A stretch of 64,000 bases of DNA. It comes from Streptomyces pseudovenezuelae (GTDB taxonomy: Bacteria > Actinomycetota > Actinomycetes > Streptomycetales > Streptomycetaceae). Below are positions 44,201-52,011 of the stretch, piece after piece. The notes under the pieces are model-generated. The model searched no databases, was not told the origin of the DNA, and was given only the letters and a program-made list of their open reading frames with translations. The position numbers and the translations under genes are program-made. Positions within the stretch are counted from its first letter, which is position 1. The number at the start of each line of letters is the position of its first letter. The DNA lies in NCBI RefSeq assembly GCF_001513955.1, contig NZ_KQ948149.1, positions 282,227 through 346,226 on the forward strand, read 5' to 3'.

Positions 44201-45509
44201 AGGCCTCCGCGTCGGCGAGCAGCGTCTCGCCGTACCGCTGGGCCTGCTTGGTGTCGATGTAGGAGACGTCCTTGCCGGTGTAGACCGGGTTCATGTCCCG
44301 CGTCTGCGGTGAGGCCTTACGGCCCTCGGCGTCCAGCTCCGCGCGCACGGCGGCGAAGAAGTCCCGGGGGACCCCGGAGACGAACCGGGGCCAGACGTAC
44401 CGGGCGTTCCAGTCCCGGTGGATGTCCATCACCCAGCGGCACGGCGGCGCGTAGTCCCCGCCGACCGGGAGCAGCACGTTGCGCGTGAGGGCGACCTTCT
44501 TCAGCCCCTGGAACAGCTTGAACGCCTCGGCCTCGGCCTCGGGCAGCGTCGGCGCGTTGTCGATCCGCCAGCCGGCGCCGTAGTGGTTGACCATGTACGC
44601 GGTGAGGATCCCGCGCCCCGAGGGGGCGATCCAGTCGAACTCGGCCGGGAACTGCATCCGGTTCGGGTCCCGCGGCTCCTCGCCGAACACGGAGAGGGTC
44701 GGCCCCCACTGGTGGAAGGGCCCGCGCGCCCAGGAGCTGGAGGAGACCCCCGCGTCGGCCATGATCCCCGGGAACTGCGGGTCGTGCCCGAACGCGTCCA
44801 GCTGCCAGGCGGTCTCCGGGGACGCCCCGAGGATCGCCCGCTGGTATCCGTCGCCGTACAGCGCGTTGCGTACGGTCGCCTCGGCGCCGGTGAGGTTGGT
44901 GTTCGGCTCGTTGTACGTGCCGCCCATGATCTCGACGCGGCCGGTGCGGATCAGCTCGCGCAGGAAGCCGCGCTCCTCCGGGAAGGCGTTCCAGTACGGC
45001 TTGAGGTAGTCGACCTCGGCCAGCACGAAGGTGTACGCCGGATCGCGCCGGGCCAGATCGGAGTGGGCCCGGACCAGGCTCATCCCGGACTGGCCGCGCG
45101 AGTCGAAGGTGCGGGCGGGCAGGCCGGTGGTGGCGGGGGCGTCGGCGACGTCCCAGGTCTCGGTGTAGGCGCCCTGGGTGTTCCACCAGACGGGGTCGTA
45201 GTGGAAGTGGCTGACCATGAACATGGTCCAGCCGGGCTCGGCGACCGTGAACTCGCCGGTGCCGCTCGCGCTCTCGTCCCCGTCGGTCGCGGTGACGGTG
45301 ATCGGTCCGCCGGCGCCGGTCACGGGTATCTCGGCGCGTACGGTGCCGTCCTCGCCGACGGTGACGACGCTCTCGCCGGTGCCGCGCCCCTCGACCCGCA
45401 CGTGGACCGTGCGGCCCGGGAGGTGCTCGATCCCGGCCGACACCACCTGGAGCGGTTGCTCGGGGGTACCGACGAACAACTCGGTCGACTCAACAGAGGT
45501 GACGCGCAT
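41295..45509 (-). CDS. GH38 alpha-mannosidase, very large, with NEW3-type domain
   Basis: This is a 1404-residue alpha-mannosidase. The N-terminal ~80 residues form an Ig-like sandwich; the catalytic GH38 region opens with SHFHYDPVWWNTQGAYTETWD (zinc His/Asp) and has WQLDAFGHDPQFPGIMADAG with the nucleophile Asp. A mid region carries HHDAITGSESDQVYIDLL, the helical-domain zinc His and Asp-Ala-Ile-Thr-Gly signature. The long all-beta C-terminal half has an NPCBM-associated NEW3-like domain (DVPPGWTAEPPELPYALGPGGFS). There is no signal peptide. ATG at 45509 has GGAG 5 nt upstream. It is followed by the coupled SurA-like gene. It would trim alpha-mannose from imported or leaked glycans. Confidence 0.92.
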   Translation of the reverse strand: MRVTSVESTELFVGTPEQPLQVVSAGIEHLPGRTVHVRVEGRGTGESVVTVGEDGTVRAEIPVTGAGGPITVTATDGDESASGTGEFTVAEPGWTMFMVSHFHYDPVWWNTQGAYTETWDVADAPATTGLPARTFDSRGQSGMSLVRAHSDLARRDPAYTFVLAEVDYLKPYWNAFPEERGFLRELIRTGRVEIMGGTYNEPNTNLTGAEATVRNALYGDGYQRAILGASPETAWQLDAFGHDPQFPGIMADAGVSSSSWARGPFHQWGPTLSVFGEEPRDPNRMQFPAEFDWIAPSGRGILTAYMVNHYGAGWRIDNAPTLPEAEAEAFKLFQGLKKVALTRNVLLPVGGDYAPPCRWVMDIHRDWNARYVWPRFVSGVPRDFFAAVRAELDAEGRKASPQTRDMNPVYTGKDVSYIDTKQAQRYGETLLADAEAWATLASLVTGHPYPDAALDKAWRQLVYGAHHDAITGSESDQVYIDLLTGWRELADLAETVHADATKALADRVEPGTGPDLVVFNPVTWERRDVLSLDDPGLVPVGDDFQPLPAVREQDGTLRVVVPRVPGMGLKALPLAAGSLPGWASGAGTTIRNEFYEVTVDPARGGAVSSLRALAGDGRELLPAGDIGNELVVQEEYSRHPRFGEGPWHLTPTGTTAARSRDVTADVAVEHSPAGSRLTVRADLGLFTYTQTLTLWTGVDRLDVSTTIDGYDGEDRLIRVRWPSDVRGGLPVHEVADAVIGRGFGFVEVNSEQFPWTLDNPAHTWFGLASTARVALRDDSGALLGQRAFGVAELVYADWDEAGELGAPLAAALVRAGVTATSTIACGPRYGDLEVDSNLPDIRIAVGGPERNCLVAEALAMDPAADRELRRQVAAQGVAAVWVAPRASLREEWVPGADLRDLERLPLLVIAGADPSGDAKAVDALITDLEDFTVTATAAGGGEALPPGDAWDGRGFAVLNRGTPGCVVTTSGDLYMSLMRSCTGWPSGIWVDPPRRTTPDGSGFQLQRWSHTFQYAVVAGDGDWRDLRLPARGHEFNHPLTARVRGEGGSALLPRETSLLEVEPAREVLLDALKPLGSPLARGSAAPADPGRGVVVRVHEVNGRPVRARVRGPVAWTEGALADVLERPGESLLPDGEGALEAGLTGFEVATFLATPPQAPEPRTDPGVAAHEPAQPVHTRYWLHNSGPAPRGNMPVSVYLSPTALTATGPVTATVRIGSELTDTSAKGTVVLDVPPGWTAEPPELPYALGPGGFSLAEVTVTPPPDAAPGRHWLTARLSYGGQIYEDVVGLDVPGGPPPGQGLVCDLAADRVTVRRGERAQVPVSLRNSTRGPVGGQLWAVSSWGTWQGVTPGLQGFKVPGGERLDAVIEVDGSLIPPGAYWLMAKAAWNGHVAYTRAIPLEVTP

Positions 45510-45559
45510 GGGGCTCCTACGAGATGACTCGGGGGAGCCCCATCCTGGCATCGAGAGGA

Positions 45560-45606
45560 TGATTCAAACAACCATCTTCGTGTTATCTCGGTGGTTCATC
45601 CATGCA
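45560..45606. promoter_or_regulatory. two operator-like sites upstream of the GH38 gene
   Basis: Site 45560-45574 reads TGGTTGTTTGAATCA on the minus strand, and site 45592-45606 reads TGGTTCATCCATGCA on the plus strand. Both fall within the 109-bp gap between the GH38 and RpiR genes, 50-100 bp before the GH38 start. Confidence 0.5.
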
Positions 45607-45618
45607 AGATCAGTCACG

Positions 45619-46503
45619 TCACCGCGCACGGCGGGCCTTCACCGCGTGCTGCGGGGTGATGTGGTCGGTGAGCGCGAGGGAGGCGCTGGCCCGCTGGTAG
45701 GCGACCTGGCCGACCCGGACGTAGAGGCAGTCGACGATCATCAGGACGGAGTGCCGGCCGCCGATGCTGCCGGTGCGGAAGCTGGTCTCGGAGGTCGCGG
45801 AGACGAGCCGGATGTCGGCGGCCTTGGCCAGCGGGGAACGCGGGTCGGTGGTGATGGCGATCGTGGTCGCGCCCCGCTCCTTGGCCATCTCGAAGGGTTC
45901 GAGGGTCTCGCGGGTGGCGCCCGAGTGGGAGATCCCTATGGCCACGTCGGCCGGCGTGAGCAGGGCCGCGGAGGTGGCGGCGCCGTGCACCTCGGTCCAG
46001 CCGCGGACCTGGCAGCCGATGCGGAACAGCCGCGTCTCGGTCTCCTGGGCGACCGCGCCGCTGCCCCCGACGCCGTACACGTCGATGCGGCGGGCCTTGG
46101 CCAGCGCCTGGGCCGCGCGCTCCAGGGCGTCGAGGTCGATGCGCTCGATGGTCTGCTGGATCGCGCGCAGATCCGCGCTGCCGACCACCTGGACGACCCG
46201 CTCCAGGCTGTCGTCCGGGGAGATGTCCGGACCGATCTCGGCCGAGCCCCAGTCGGAGACCTCGCCGCGGCCGCGCTCCTGGGCCAGCTCGATCAGCAGA
46301 TGCTGGTAGGACTCCAGCCCGATGGCGCGGCAGAACCGGGTCACCGTGGCCTGCGAGGTTCCGGTGCGGCGGCCCAGTTCGGCGGCCGAGCAGTGGGTGA
46401 CGGCGGCCGGATCCTCCAGGATCAGCTCGCCGACCTTCCGCAGTGAACCGGCCAGCCGGGGCAGTTCGGTGCGGATCAGTGTGGTGACGTCGGTCGGAGG
46501 CAT
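45619..46503 (-). CDS. MurR/RpiR family transcriptional regulator
   Basis: This 294-residue regulator has an N-terminal HTH (CSAAELGRRTGTSQATVTRFCRAIGLESYQHLLIEL, about 38-73). The C-terminal SIS sugar-phosphate domain carries VYGVGGSGAVAQETETRLFRIG and VAIGISHSGATRETLEPFEMAKERGATTIAIT. It is divergent from the SIS (UPF0309) gene, with three copies of the island's palindrome between them. It probably represses the island until a sugar phosphate, perhaps GlcNAc-6-phosphate made by the neighbouring kinase, binds the SIS domain (inference). Confidence 0.93.
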   Translation of the reverse strand: MPPTDVTTLIRTELPRLAGSLRKVGELILEDPAAVTHCSAAELGRRTGTSQATVTRFCRAIGLESYQHLLIELAQERGRGEVSDWGSAEIGPDISPDDSLERVVQVVGSADLRAIQQTIERIDLDALERAAQALAKARRIDVYGVGGSGAVAQETETRLFRIGCQVRGWTEVHGAATSAALLTPADVAIGISHSGATRETLEPFEMAKERGATTIAITTDPRSPLAKAADIRLVSATSETSFRTGSIGGRHSVLMIVDCLYVRVGQVAYQRASASLALTDHITPQHAVKARRAR

Positions 46504-46535
46504 GGAAAGAAGGTATCAGCCACCCTTAGGGCCAC

Positions 46536-46608
46536 TGATTGAATACCAGGACCGCAGTATGGTTTATTGATTCACCGATGGCTGATTGTATGGTGGTTCA
46601 ATCCATCA
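46536..46608. promoter_or_regulatory. three operator-like sites between the rpiR and SIS genes
   Basis: Sites are 46536-46548 (minus strand TGGTATTCAATCA), 46560-46574 (TGGTTTATTGATTCA) and 46594-46608 (TGGTTCAATCCATCA). The whole 119-bp divergent region is unusually AT-rich. The arrangement fits autoregulation of the RpiR gene and control of the SIS gene. Confidence 0.55.
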
Positions 46609-46622
46609 GTGGGGAGTGTCGC

Positions 46623-47387
46623 GTGTCCGTCGATTCAGTCAGCGCCCAGGGCTTCGCCGAACAGAGCCTGGACGTCCTCCATCACGTCGTCGAGTCCGCC
46701 CGCGAGGACGTGCGCCGAGCCGCCGAACTGATCGCCGACTGCATCCGCGCCGACGGTGTGATCCACGCCTTCGGCACCGGCCACTCCCAGGCGATGGTCC
46801 TGGAGGTCGCGGGCCGCGCGGGCGGTCTGGTGCCCACGAACCGGCTCCAGATGTCCGACCTGGTCCTCTACGGCGGCGACGCGCCGAGCGTGCTCGACGA
46901 CCCGCTTCTGGAGCGCGAGCCCGGAGTGGCGGTGCGCCTCTACGACCTGGCCGCTCCCCGGGCCCAGGACCTGTTCGTGATCATCTCCAACTCCGGGGTC
47001 AACAACGTCATCGTGGAGATGGCGCTGCATGCCAAGGAGCAGGGGCACAGGATCCTCGCGATCACCTCCCGCACGCACACGGCGGCGGTGCCCGCGGGGC
47101 ACGAGAGCGGGAAGAAGCTCGTGGACCTGGCGGACGTGGTGCTGGACAACGCGGCTCCCGTCGGCGACGCCCTGCTGGCGTTGCCCGGGGGCGGGGCGGT
47201 GGGGGCACTGTCCACGCTGACCGGGGTGATGCTGGTGCAGATGGCGGTGGCCGAGGCGTGCGCCGCGCTGCTCGCCGCGGGGGAGCGTCCGCCGGTGTAC
47301 GTGTCGGCCAACGTGCCGGGTGGGTTCGAGGGGAACCTGGAGTTGGAGAAACGGTACGCGGGGCGGGTCCGGCGTACGGCCACGTAG
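46623..47387 (+). CDS. SIS domain sugar isomerase-like protein (UPF0309)
   Basis: This 254-residue protein has a SIS fold. Motifs are VIHAFGTGHSQAMVLEVAGRAGG (phosphosugar loop), LFVIISNSGVNNVIVEMALHAKEQGHRILAITSR and VYVSANVPGGFEGN at the C-terminus, as in UPF0309 proteins. These are predicted aldose/ketose or amino-sugar phosphate isomerases or lyases; no substrate is proved. The start chosen is GTG 46623 (SVDSVSAQGF), with GGGGAG about 8 nt upstream; the frame opens earlier, within the operator region. It probably handles the phosphosugar made by the BadF-type kinase. Confidence 0.88.
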   Translation: MSVDSVSAQGFAEQSLDVLHHVVESAREDVRRAAELIADCIRADGVIHAFGTGHSQAMVLEVAGRAGGLVPTNRLQMSDLVLYGGDAPSVLDDPLLEREPGVAVRLYDLAAPRAQDLFVIISNSGVNNVIVEMALHAKEQGHRILAITSRTHTAAVPAGHESGKKLVDLADVVLDNAAPVGDALLALPGGGAVGALSTLTGVMLVQMAVAEACAALLAAGERPPVYVSANVPGGFEGNLELEKRYAGRVRRTAT

Positions 47388-47404
47388 GTTTTTTCGGGGG
47401 GTAT

Positions 47405-47451
47405 CGCGGGGAACCTGCGGCCGGCGGGGGCCGGTCGCGCAGTTCCCCGCG
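47405..47451. terminator. hairpin from dispersed repeat copy 3, between SIS and GH84 genes
   Basis: CGCGGGGAAC (47405-47414) pairs perfectly with GTTCCCCGCG (47442-47451), extended by TGCG/CGCA. The right arm is the core of the same repeat seen at 32.6 and 41.2 kb. A T-run (47389-47394) follows the SIS stop. The hairpin probably terminates the two convergent transcripts. Confidence 0.65.
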
Positions 47452-47474
47452 CCCCTGGGTGGGTTGCCCGACCC

Positions 47475-50400
47475 TCAGTTCACAGGCAGTGGAGTCAGGG
47501 CAACGGCCAATGGGTACGCACCGGTTGCCAGTGGTGACTTGACGGTGCCGGTCGCCGTGTCCACCGGTACCAGGGTGTTGCCGTCGGCCGTCGTGACGTA
47601 GGCCGTGGCGCCGTTCCAGTCGAGGGATACGTCGAAGGCCGACCTGCCGACCTCGACCGTGGTGCCGAGGGCGCCGGTCACCGTGTTCACCGGGGTGATC
47701 GTGTCGCCGTTGCTCGGGCTGACCCACAGGGTGCGGCCGTCCGGGGACAGACCGAGACCGTAGGCCTGGCCGGTGACCAGGAAGGTCGGCTCGGTGTCGT
47801 TCGTCGCCGTGTCGATCGGGGTCACCGTGGAGCCGCCGGAGTCGGAGACGTAGACGGTCTTCGAGTCGGGGGCGGCCACGACGTCGAAGGGGCTGGGGCC
47901 GACCGGGATCGCCGTACCCGCCTTGTCGGTGGCGAGGTCGACCGGGGTGACCGTGTCGTCGTGGATGTTCGCCACGTAGAGGGTCCTGCCGTCGGGGGTG
48001 ACCGCCATGTTCTCGGGGCCGTCGCCGACCGTGACCGGTGTCCCGGTGCTCAGGGTGGCCGTGTCGATCGACTGCACGGTGCCGTCCGTGTAGTTGGCGA
48101 CCCAGAGAGTGTCACCGTCCGGGGTGAGTGCCAGGCCCGCGGGGACCTTGCCCACGGCGACCGTGGCGGTGACCTTGCCGCTCGCCACGTCGATCACGCT
48201 GACCGTGTTGCTGCCCTGGTTCGCCGCGTACGCGGTACGGCCGTCCGCGCTCACCACGACCTCGCCGGGGTTGGCGCCGACGGCGATGTCCGTCATGGTT
48301 CCGGAGGCCAGGTCGATCGAACTCACCGACGCGCCACTGAAGTTCGCCGTCAGGGCTCGGGGTGTCCCGGTGCCGTCCGTGACCCGGACCGGCAGGGCCC
48401 GGTCGAGGATGCCGGTGCCTTCGACGACGACCGAGTGCACGCCCTCCGTCCTGCCCGTGAGGGTGATGGTGGCCTTGGTGTCGGTGCCTTCCGAGGGCGT
48501 GGCGGTGACGCCGTCCGGCACGTCGAGCTTCCACCTGACCGTCTTTCCCCGGGTGTCCGAGAGGTCGAGGGTGACCGTGGCGGAGGCTCCGGGCTTCAGG
48601 GAGAGGGATGCGGGGGAGAAGGAGGCGTCCACTCCGGGGTCGGGGGCGTTCTCCAGCATCGTCGTGTACAGGAACTGGTCCATCACGCCGGGCGAGACCT
48701 GCTGCGGTATGGCGTCCAACTCCTTGCGTTCCCGCTGGAGTTGCGTCCAGTACGTCGAGACCGCGTCCGTGTCACCGGCCTTGTGGGCCAGCAGCAGCCG
48801 CACGGCCGTTTCGCCCGCGCCGCCGTAGCGGCCGAGCTTGTCGAGCCAGGCGGAGGTCTCGTCCAGGAAGCCCGGGTTGCCGAGGTGCGCGCGCAGCTCG
48901 GCGGGGGTGGCCGCCATGTCGGCGAAGTAGCTCGTGAGGGCCGTCGCGGCCCGGTCGAGCCCGCTGCCTTGTTCGTAGGCCTTGCGGAAGGCGGCGATCA
49001 GCCGGGTGAGAGTGGGGGACTCGGTCGCGTCCAGCTGGGAGGAGTAGTTGTTCTCGGCGAAGATCCGCAGCCACTTGGCGGCCTTGGGGCCCGCCAGGTC
49101 CTCGACCGAGGCGAGGAACGCCTTGCGCGGGTCGTAGGCGTGCGGGTTCCAGAGGTAGGCGGCCGAGGTGAAGAGGGCCAGTCGGCTCGCCTCGCCCTGG
49201 ACCATCGGGTTGGCGGTCACTCCGGTCGCCGCCGCGGCCACGCCCGGCTCGCGGCCCGTGTAGGGGCCGAGGAGGAGGCGGCTGGTGACGTAGTCGTTGA
49301 CCGGGTAGTTGTCCCAGACCAGGATCGGGTGGCCGTAGACCTCGCGGGCCTGCTGCAGTTGCTCGGTGGTGAGGGTGGGCGCGATGACACCCACTCCGGT
49401 CCACTCCACGACCACGGACGGGTCCAGCTTCTCCCTGAGGGCCTTCTTGTACGGGGAGTCGGCGAGGTCGGAGTACTCGGTGGGGACCGTCTCCAGCGGC
49501 TGGAGGTCCGGGTGCGTGGCGGAGAAGTCCTTCCAGACGGTGTTGAGCAGACGGGCCTGCGCGGTCCCGGCCGCACCGCCGCCCGTGCCGAACTCCCGCT
49601 CGTCCTCGGGGCAGTTCCACTTCGTGTAACTGATGTCGTCCAGCGGGATCGCGAACGAGCGGACACCGATCGCGTACAGCGAGTCGAACTTGGCGGTGAG
49701 CGCCCTGACGTCGGCGGCGGAGGAGTAGCACACCGACAGGCCGGGGGAGAGGGCGTAGGTGAAGCGGACGTGGTCGGCGTCGGCCCGGTCGACCAGTTCC
49801 TTCAGCTGCGCCAGCGCCGCTGCCGGGTACTCGTCCCGCCAGCGGGCGCGCAGGTAGTCGTCGTCCTTGGGGGAGTAGACGTAGACGTTCTGCTTCGTAC
49901 GGCCGTAGAAGTCGAGCTGGGCGAGCCGCTCGGCGTGCGTCCAGGGGGTGCCGTAGAACCCCTCGATGACTCCCCGGAGGGCGGCGGTGGGCCAGTCGCG
50001 GACCGTAACCACGGGCAACCCGCGTCGGCCGTCGAGGAGTTGGCGCAGGGTCTGGGCGGCGTAGAAGGTGCCGGTGGGGTCGACACCGGAGAGGGCGAGG
50101 AGGGCCTGGCCGTGGCTGCGGCCGGAGGCCAGGACATAGCCGCCGGAGGCGAGGCCGGACGGGGAGGCGGCGCCCAGGCGGGTCAGGGCCCGGGCGGTGG
50201 CGGGGTTCTCGCCGGGGCCGCCGAGGTAGACGGTCAGGCCCGACGGGGGCGGCCGGTCACCGGCGTCGACCTTCGTGATGTGCTCCGCCCCGGCCGCTTC
50301 GAGAGCCGCCTCGACGACCCTTCGGGCGGAGGGATCGGTGCCGGGGCCGACGACCTCGACCACCCGGTCGGGGACGGGGAGCCGGCCGGGGCCGACGGTC

Positions 50401-50534
50401 GTCCGCTGGGGCGTCGGCCAGATCTCCGGCACGGGCTGCCGGGGCTCGGCCGAGGCGGGGGCCGCGGGGGCCGCGAGACCGAACGCCAGCAGCAGGGCGG
50501 CGGCCATACATCTGAGATTGATGAATGAATCCAC
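47475..50534 (-). CDS. secreted GH84 beta-N-acetylglucosaminidase with YVTN beta-propeller
   Basis: This is a 1019-residue secreted enzyme. After the signal peptide (MAAALLLAFGLAAPAAPASA) comes a GH20b-like N-domain (35-170). The GH84 barrel opens with RGVIEGFYGTPWTHAERLAQLDFYGRTKQNVYVYSPKDDDY and holds the catalytic Asp pair in FAIPLDDISYTKW; PILVWDNYPVNDY is also typical. A helical domain and an Ig-like segment (about 620-700) follow, then about seven YVTN-type repeats (SVIDVASGKVTATVAVG, LTPDGDTLWVANY), a beta-propeller. The GTG at 50534 is used because it supplies an Arg in the n-region; ATG at 50507 is an alternative. It would release GlcNAc from extracellular glycans. Operator-like sites overlap and precede its start. 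Confidence 0.9.
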   Translation of the reverse strand: MDSFINLRCMAAALLLAFGLAAPAAPASAEPRQPVPEIWPTPQRTTVGPGRLPVPDRVVEVVGPGTDPSARRVVEAALEAAGAEHITKVDAGDRPPPSGLTVYLGGPGENPATARALTRLGAASPSGLASGGYVLASGRSHGQALLALSGVDPTGTFYAAQTLRQLLDGRRGLPVVTVRDWPTAALRGVIEGFYGTPWTHAERLAQLDFYGRTKQNVYVYSPKDDDYLRARWRDEYPAAALAQLKELVDRADADHVRFTYALSPGLSVCYSSAADVRALTAKFDSLYAIGVRSFAIPLDDISYTKWNCPEDEREFGTGGGAAGTAQARLLNTVWKDFSATHPDLQPLETVPTEYSDLADSPYKKALREKLDPSVVVEWTGVGVIAPTLTTEQLQQAREVYGHPILVWDNYPVNDYVTSRLLLGPYTGREPGVAAAATGVTANPMVQGEASRLALFTSAAYLWNPHAYDPRKAFLASVEDLAGPKAAKWLRIFAENNYSSQLDATESPTLTRLIAAFRKAYEQGSGLDRAATALTSYFADMAATPAELRAHLGNPGFLDETSAWLDKLGRYGGAGETAVRLLLAHKAGDTDAVSTYWTQLQRERKELDAIPQQVSPGVMDQFLYTTMLENAPDPGVDASFSPASLSLKPGASATVTLDLSDTRGKTVRWKLDVPDGVTATPSEGTDTKATITLTGRTEGVHSVVVEGTGILDRALPVRVTDGTGTPRALTANFSGASVSSIDLASGTMTDIAVGANPGEVVVSADGRTAYAANQGSNTVSVIDVASGKVTATVAVGKVPAGLALTPDGDTLWVANYTDGTVQSIDTATLSTGTPVTVGDGPENMAVTPDGRTLYVANIHDDTVTPVDLATDKAGTAIPVGPSPFDVVAAPDSKTVYVSDSGGSTVTPIDTATNDTEPTFLVTGQAYGLGLSPDGRTLWVSPSNGDTITPVNTVTGALGTTVEVGRSAFDVSLDWNGATAYVTTADGNTLVPVDTATGTVKSPLATGAYPLAVALTPLPVN

Positions 50535-50569
50535 CTGAGAATGCTAAGAGTGTTGAATGTATCATTCAA
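50519..50569. promoter_or_regulatory. operator-like sites upstream of the GH84 gene
   Basis: TTGAATG-TAT-CATTCAA (50553-50569) is a perfect 7-bp inverted repeat. TGGATTCATTCATCA (minus strand, 50519-50533) overlaps the first codons of the GTG start. Both resemble the sites in front of the other island genes. Confidence 0.5.
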
Positions 50570-50591
50570 TGGGGCGGGTGTCGCCCGGTGT

Positions 50592-51632
50592 TCACAGGAC
50601 CTTCCGGTGCACGAGCGCCGACATGCAGAGCACCCCGGGCAGCAGGGGCAGCCACACCGTCAGGACGCGGTAGCCGATGAGGGTCGCCGTGCCGACGCTG
50701 ACCGGGACGCCGTAGACGGCGAGGGTGAAGACCATGGCGGCGTCCACCGGGCCGATGCCGCCGGGCGCGGGCACGGACCCGACCGCACTGCTCGCGGCGA
50801 GATACGCGAACGCGACCTGCGCCCAGGACAACGTCACCCCGAGCGAGGCGCCGACCGCGTGGATCACGCTCGCCTGGAGCAGGGGCGCCGCGGCCGCGCC
50901 GCCCCACAGGGCGAGGACCCGGCTGGGCATGGTGTGCAGCCGGCGGGCGTCGGTCAGGGCGGTGCGCACGAACGTGACCGCGGGACGGCGAAGCGGGCGG
51001 ACGAGGGTCAACAGCAGGAGCGTGGCGCCGAGTCCGAGCCCCGCGGCCACCAGCGGCAGGAACAGCATGCGCCGGTCCGGGACGAGATCACCGAGCCGCA
51101 GCAGACCGGGCAGGGCGACCAGGAAACCGATCAGGACCAGGGTCTTGGCGATCGGTCTGACCAGCGCGTACAGGGCGAGCGAGGCGGTGGCGCGGGCCAG
51201 CGGAATGCCCTGCCCCTGGAGGAAGCGCAGGGTGACCGCGTGGGCGCCGAGGCTCGCCGGCAGCACGTGGTTGGCGGCGCCGGCGGCGAACTGCGAGGAG
51301 ACCAGGAGGCCCGGCGGCAGCCGCTCGGGCAGCGCGCCCTGGCGGACGACGGAGGCGGAGATCCAGCCCAGGCCGGTGTAGAAGAGCCCGACGAGCAGCC
51401 AGCCGGGATCGGCCGAGGCCAGCCGCGCGGTGCCGTCGTACAGGGCACGCCAGTCCAGCGCGGCCCATATGCCGATGAGCAGCAGGGGGAGCACGGTGAC
51501 CAGGCGGCGGGTGAGCCGGGTCAGGGGGCGGCGGGAACCGGCGGGAGCGGGGGCCGGGGGGCTGATCGGGAGCGGGGCCGGGGCGGCGGCGGGGAGCGGA
51601 CCCGGGGGACCTTCGAGCGGAAGCAGGGACAC
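50592..51632 (-). CDS. flippase-like integral membrane protein (LPG synthase TM / UPF0104)
   Basis: This 346-residue protein has a Pro/Ala-rich cytoplasmic N-terminus of about 35 residues and then around eight membrane helices. Family landmarks are SSQFAAGAANHVLPASLGAHAVTLRFLQGQG and, near the end, YLAASSAVGSVPAPGGIGPVDAAMVFTLAVYGV, the conserved Pro-Gly-Gly-x-Gly loop of this family. Relatives are linked to lipid or polyprenol-sugar translocation. There is no lysyl-transferase domain. The GTG start at 51632 has only a distant GGA. It ends 57 bp before the GH84 start; no operator-like site was seen in front of it, so it is likely independent of the island. Confidence 0.85.
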   Translation of the reverse strand: MSLLPLEGPPGPLPAAAPAPLPISPPAPAPAGSRRPLTRLTRRLVTVLPLLLIGIWAALDWRALYDGTARLASADPGWLLVGLFYTGLGWISASVVRQGALPERLPPGLLVSSQFAAGAANHVLPASLGAHAVTLRFLQGQGIPLARATASLALYALVRPIAKTLVLIGFLVALPGLLRLGDLVPDRRMLFLPLVAAGLGLGATLLLLTLVRPLRRPAVTFVRTALTDARRLHTMPSRVLALWGGAAAAPLLQASVIHAVGASLGVTLSWAQVAFAYLAASSAVGSVPAPGGIGPVDAAMVFTLAVYGVPVSVGTATLIGYRVLTVWLPLLPGVLCMSALVHRKVL

Positions 51633-52011
51633 GGCGCACGTCGTCCTTTCGCGTCATGCCCCGTGCGGGACAGGGGGCATGACGGAGGCAAGGCGATGCA
51701 GAGGGGACGAGGGAAACGTTCCCTCTCGGTGTGACGTTCAAATGTCCGGCAGCCGAAGGAGTGCGGGCGGGTGGGCGACACGGGGTGGGGCGGCCTCCCG
51801 GGCGAGGGACCGACGCGGGCGGGCGCGCCGCCGGTGCGGGTGCACAGGTCCGCCGGCGCGGGAAATGTCGGAGAGCCCTCATACGAGCGCCTCCGGTCAG
51901 CCGTCCCTCAGGTGAGGGGCGGCTGTGGGCACCGTCGAAATCCAGTCAACCGCCGTCCGGAGAGGGAGTCGCGGAATCAGCCCCCTCGCACCGGAGTCAG
52001 GCCCCGCCGCC

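Noticed and set aside
47961-50528. Long plus-strand reading frame opposite the GH84 gene
   Set aside because: It is antisense to a gene with strong domain evidence; low-complexity composition and no start signals.
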